A stretch of 64,000 bases of DNA, from NCBI GenBank assembly GCA_029747015.1, contig JAKOGI010002149.1, positions 1-64,000 on the forward strand, written 5' to 3'. The notes beneath the pieces are model-generated. The model worked only from the letters and a program-made list of their open reading frames with translations. It was not told the origin of the DNA and made no database searches. Position numbers and translations under genes: made by a program. Below are positions 62,738-64,000 of the stretch, in pieces (within the stretch, counting starts at the first letter, position 1; every line of letters begins with the position of its first letter). This stretch comes from Carnegiea gigantea (Eukaryota; Streptophyta; Magnoliopsida; Caryophyllales; Cactaceae).

Positions 62738-64000
62738 ACGCTATAGAAAAAAAAAATTTCGTATAGAGACGGAATCAACGACGAAAAGCGGGAATTTAGC
62801 GATGAATTTTTGAACCCAACGACGAAGCTGGCGACAAAAATGAACTGTTGCATTTTAGGTCGTCGCTGAGAACTCAGCCACGGAAATGTAAAATTCAGTT
62901 GCCATATGGCGACGGAATAGGCGACAGATTAGCAGAGATGGAGGGAACTAAAGGGGCGTAGGGGGCGACGGAATCTACATTTCGTTGCCATCCCACTGTT
63001 ATATGAAAATAAATTTGTCTGCGACGGATTATCTGTCGCCATTTTTACCCTTTTTTAAAATAAATTTTTTGTTTTGCAAGTATCCCCAATTACACTGGAT
63101 TTCATTTCCTGCAGGAAAATACATCGAGGATATTCAACAACCCACTCGATACCAATGCTTCACTCAAAGGTTTTTTAACCAATCCCAATCCACAAACAAG
63201 CCAAGCATCACATACAAACCAAATTCTTCTTAGTTTGGCATCACAATTCATGTCACATATTCATACGAACAATATGCAGTTCCTGAAAATATAAATATGC
63301 TTAACAACACCATGGCCAAGAGAGTAAAATAGATGCAAATACACATATATAAGGAAGGAATAGAGAGGGGAGAAGCAAGCAAATCAGGAATCAATCATCA
63401 AGATGAGTATCATCATACTCTTCATCCTCATCCTCGTCCTCATTCTCTTCGTCGTGTTATGAAGGATTAGTGAAGCGAGGTTGTAATTTCGAACTAGAAG
63501 CTTGTTATATTTGGAAAAAAGCTTGCATTTTCTAATTCATATTCATTTTTTGTTGGTTCATCATTTGATTGGACTTTTTTAATTGCTTATATTTGTCCAT
63601 AAGTATCCGATACATTTCAGCTTGCGAAGTGAGCTCACCCCCAAGTTGATCACCATACCTTTTAGATCATTTAACTCCTGTTGGGATGGCGCCTGACTTG
63701 TACCTGTTAAAAACCATATATATGAAGTATACGTCATTAATGACAATGAGTTAACTTATCCTAATACGAATATTGCCTAAATTTATTATATCGGCTCGTT
63801 GGGAGGGACTGAAGCAAGAGGATTCTCTAATCTTGACAGCCTCATCTCCAATGCAGTAAATATGGTTCTTTTTGTTCGCATAGGCCTTCACCCACAACTT
63901 GTTTGGATTTGGAAGTGATTAAGATGGATCTTGGAAATTATCATCTGAGATCCCTTGAGAATTGATGATATTTTGAAATTCTTATTCAAAGGATTCCTAC
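62738..64000 (-). mobile_element. CACTA (En/Spm) transposon end, runs out of the window
   Basis: The tip reads CGCTATAGAAAAAAAAAA, close to the plant CACTA end CACTA(C/T)AAGAAAA. It is followed by an array of gcgacggaat / cgtcgc motifs in both orientations (about 62765-63045), the subterminal repeats that bind CACTA transposase. Beyond it, coding remnants on the minus strand extend to the window edge. The other end is not in this window. The tip sits 400 bp from the Helitron end. Confidence 0.75.
63400..64000 (-). pseudogene. CACTA-associated ORF, 3' part, decayed
   Basis: The minus strand gives LWVKAYANKKNHIYCIGDEA near 63830-63900, RADI-like, then SKRYGDQLGGELTSQAEMYR and RILMDKYKQLKKSNQMMNQQ (63560-63660) and an acidic Asp/Glu tail (about 63405-63465). 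The order of a basic-aromatic block, a coiled-coil-like helix and an acidic tail is what plant CACTA second proteins (transposase_24 type) look like. Stops are present (for example near 63670 and 63515). Start not in window. Confidence 0.5.

Overview
The window is nuclear DNA of a flowering plant, almost certainly a eudicot. It is AT-rich, has two intron-split housekeeping genes of plant type and nuclear tRNA-Gly genes, and carries a dense layer of plant transposable elements (Helitron, MULE, CACTA, PIF/Harbinger-type and hAT-like MITEs, L1 LINE, tRNA-derived SINE, Ty1-copia, TRIM). I cannot name the species.

Layout. 1-5139: the 5' part of a diacylglycerol kinase gene on the minus strand (four exons resolved, the rest lies beyond base 1). 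5140-27791: a gene-free block about 22 kb long, built from MITEs, foldback elements, a copia remnant, L1 insertions and nested inverted-repeat elements. 27792-36217: a complete nine-exon minus-strand gene for a TrmO-type tRNA methyltransferase (387 aa; every exon junction keeps frame), with a MITE just upstream. 37614-39821: a Mutator-like element with perfect 9-bp target duplications, inserted in the decayed remains of a TPR-protein gene (to about 41000). 41505-41639: a SINE with 14-bp target duplications. 42828-47675: a diverged tandem segmental duplication, each copy holding one tRNA-Gly(TCC); the second tRNA copy has two stem mismatches. A TRIM retroelement lies in the first copy. 49057-62338: a Helitron about 13.3 kb long with both termini, the HUH-Rep/PIF1 helicase gene and an RPA-like OB-fold gene, all now broken by stops and frameshifts. 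62738-64000: one end of a CACTA transposon that leaves the window.

Gene expression in the window therefore depends on two host protein genes (lipid signalling and tRNA modification) and at least one tRNA gene. The rest is mobile DNA, mostly decayed. The features that most reward a second look are a foldback family with GTTGAAGT-type arrays and long A/T arms (five copies here, one nested in the Helitron), the near-intact Helitron whose stops are mostly explained by C-to-T changes, the paired GC-AG introns of the TrmO gene, and the duplicated tRNA with two C-A mismatches. I saw no CRISPR array, rRNA or organelle-type segment, and no wholly new gene system that I can defend.
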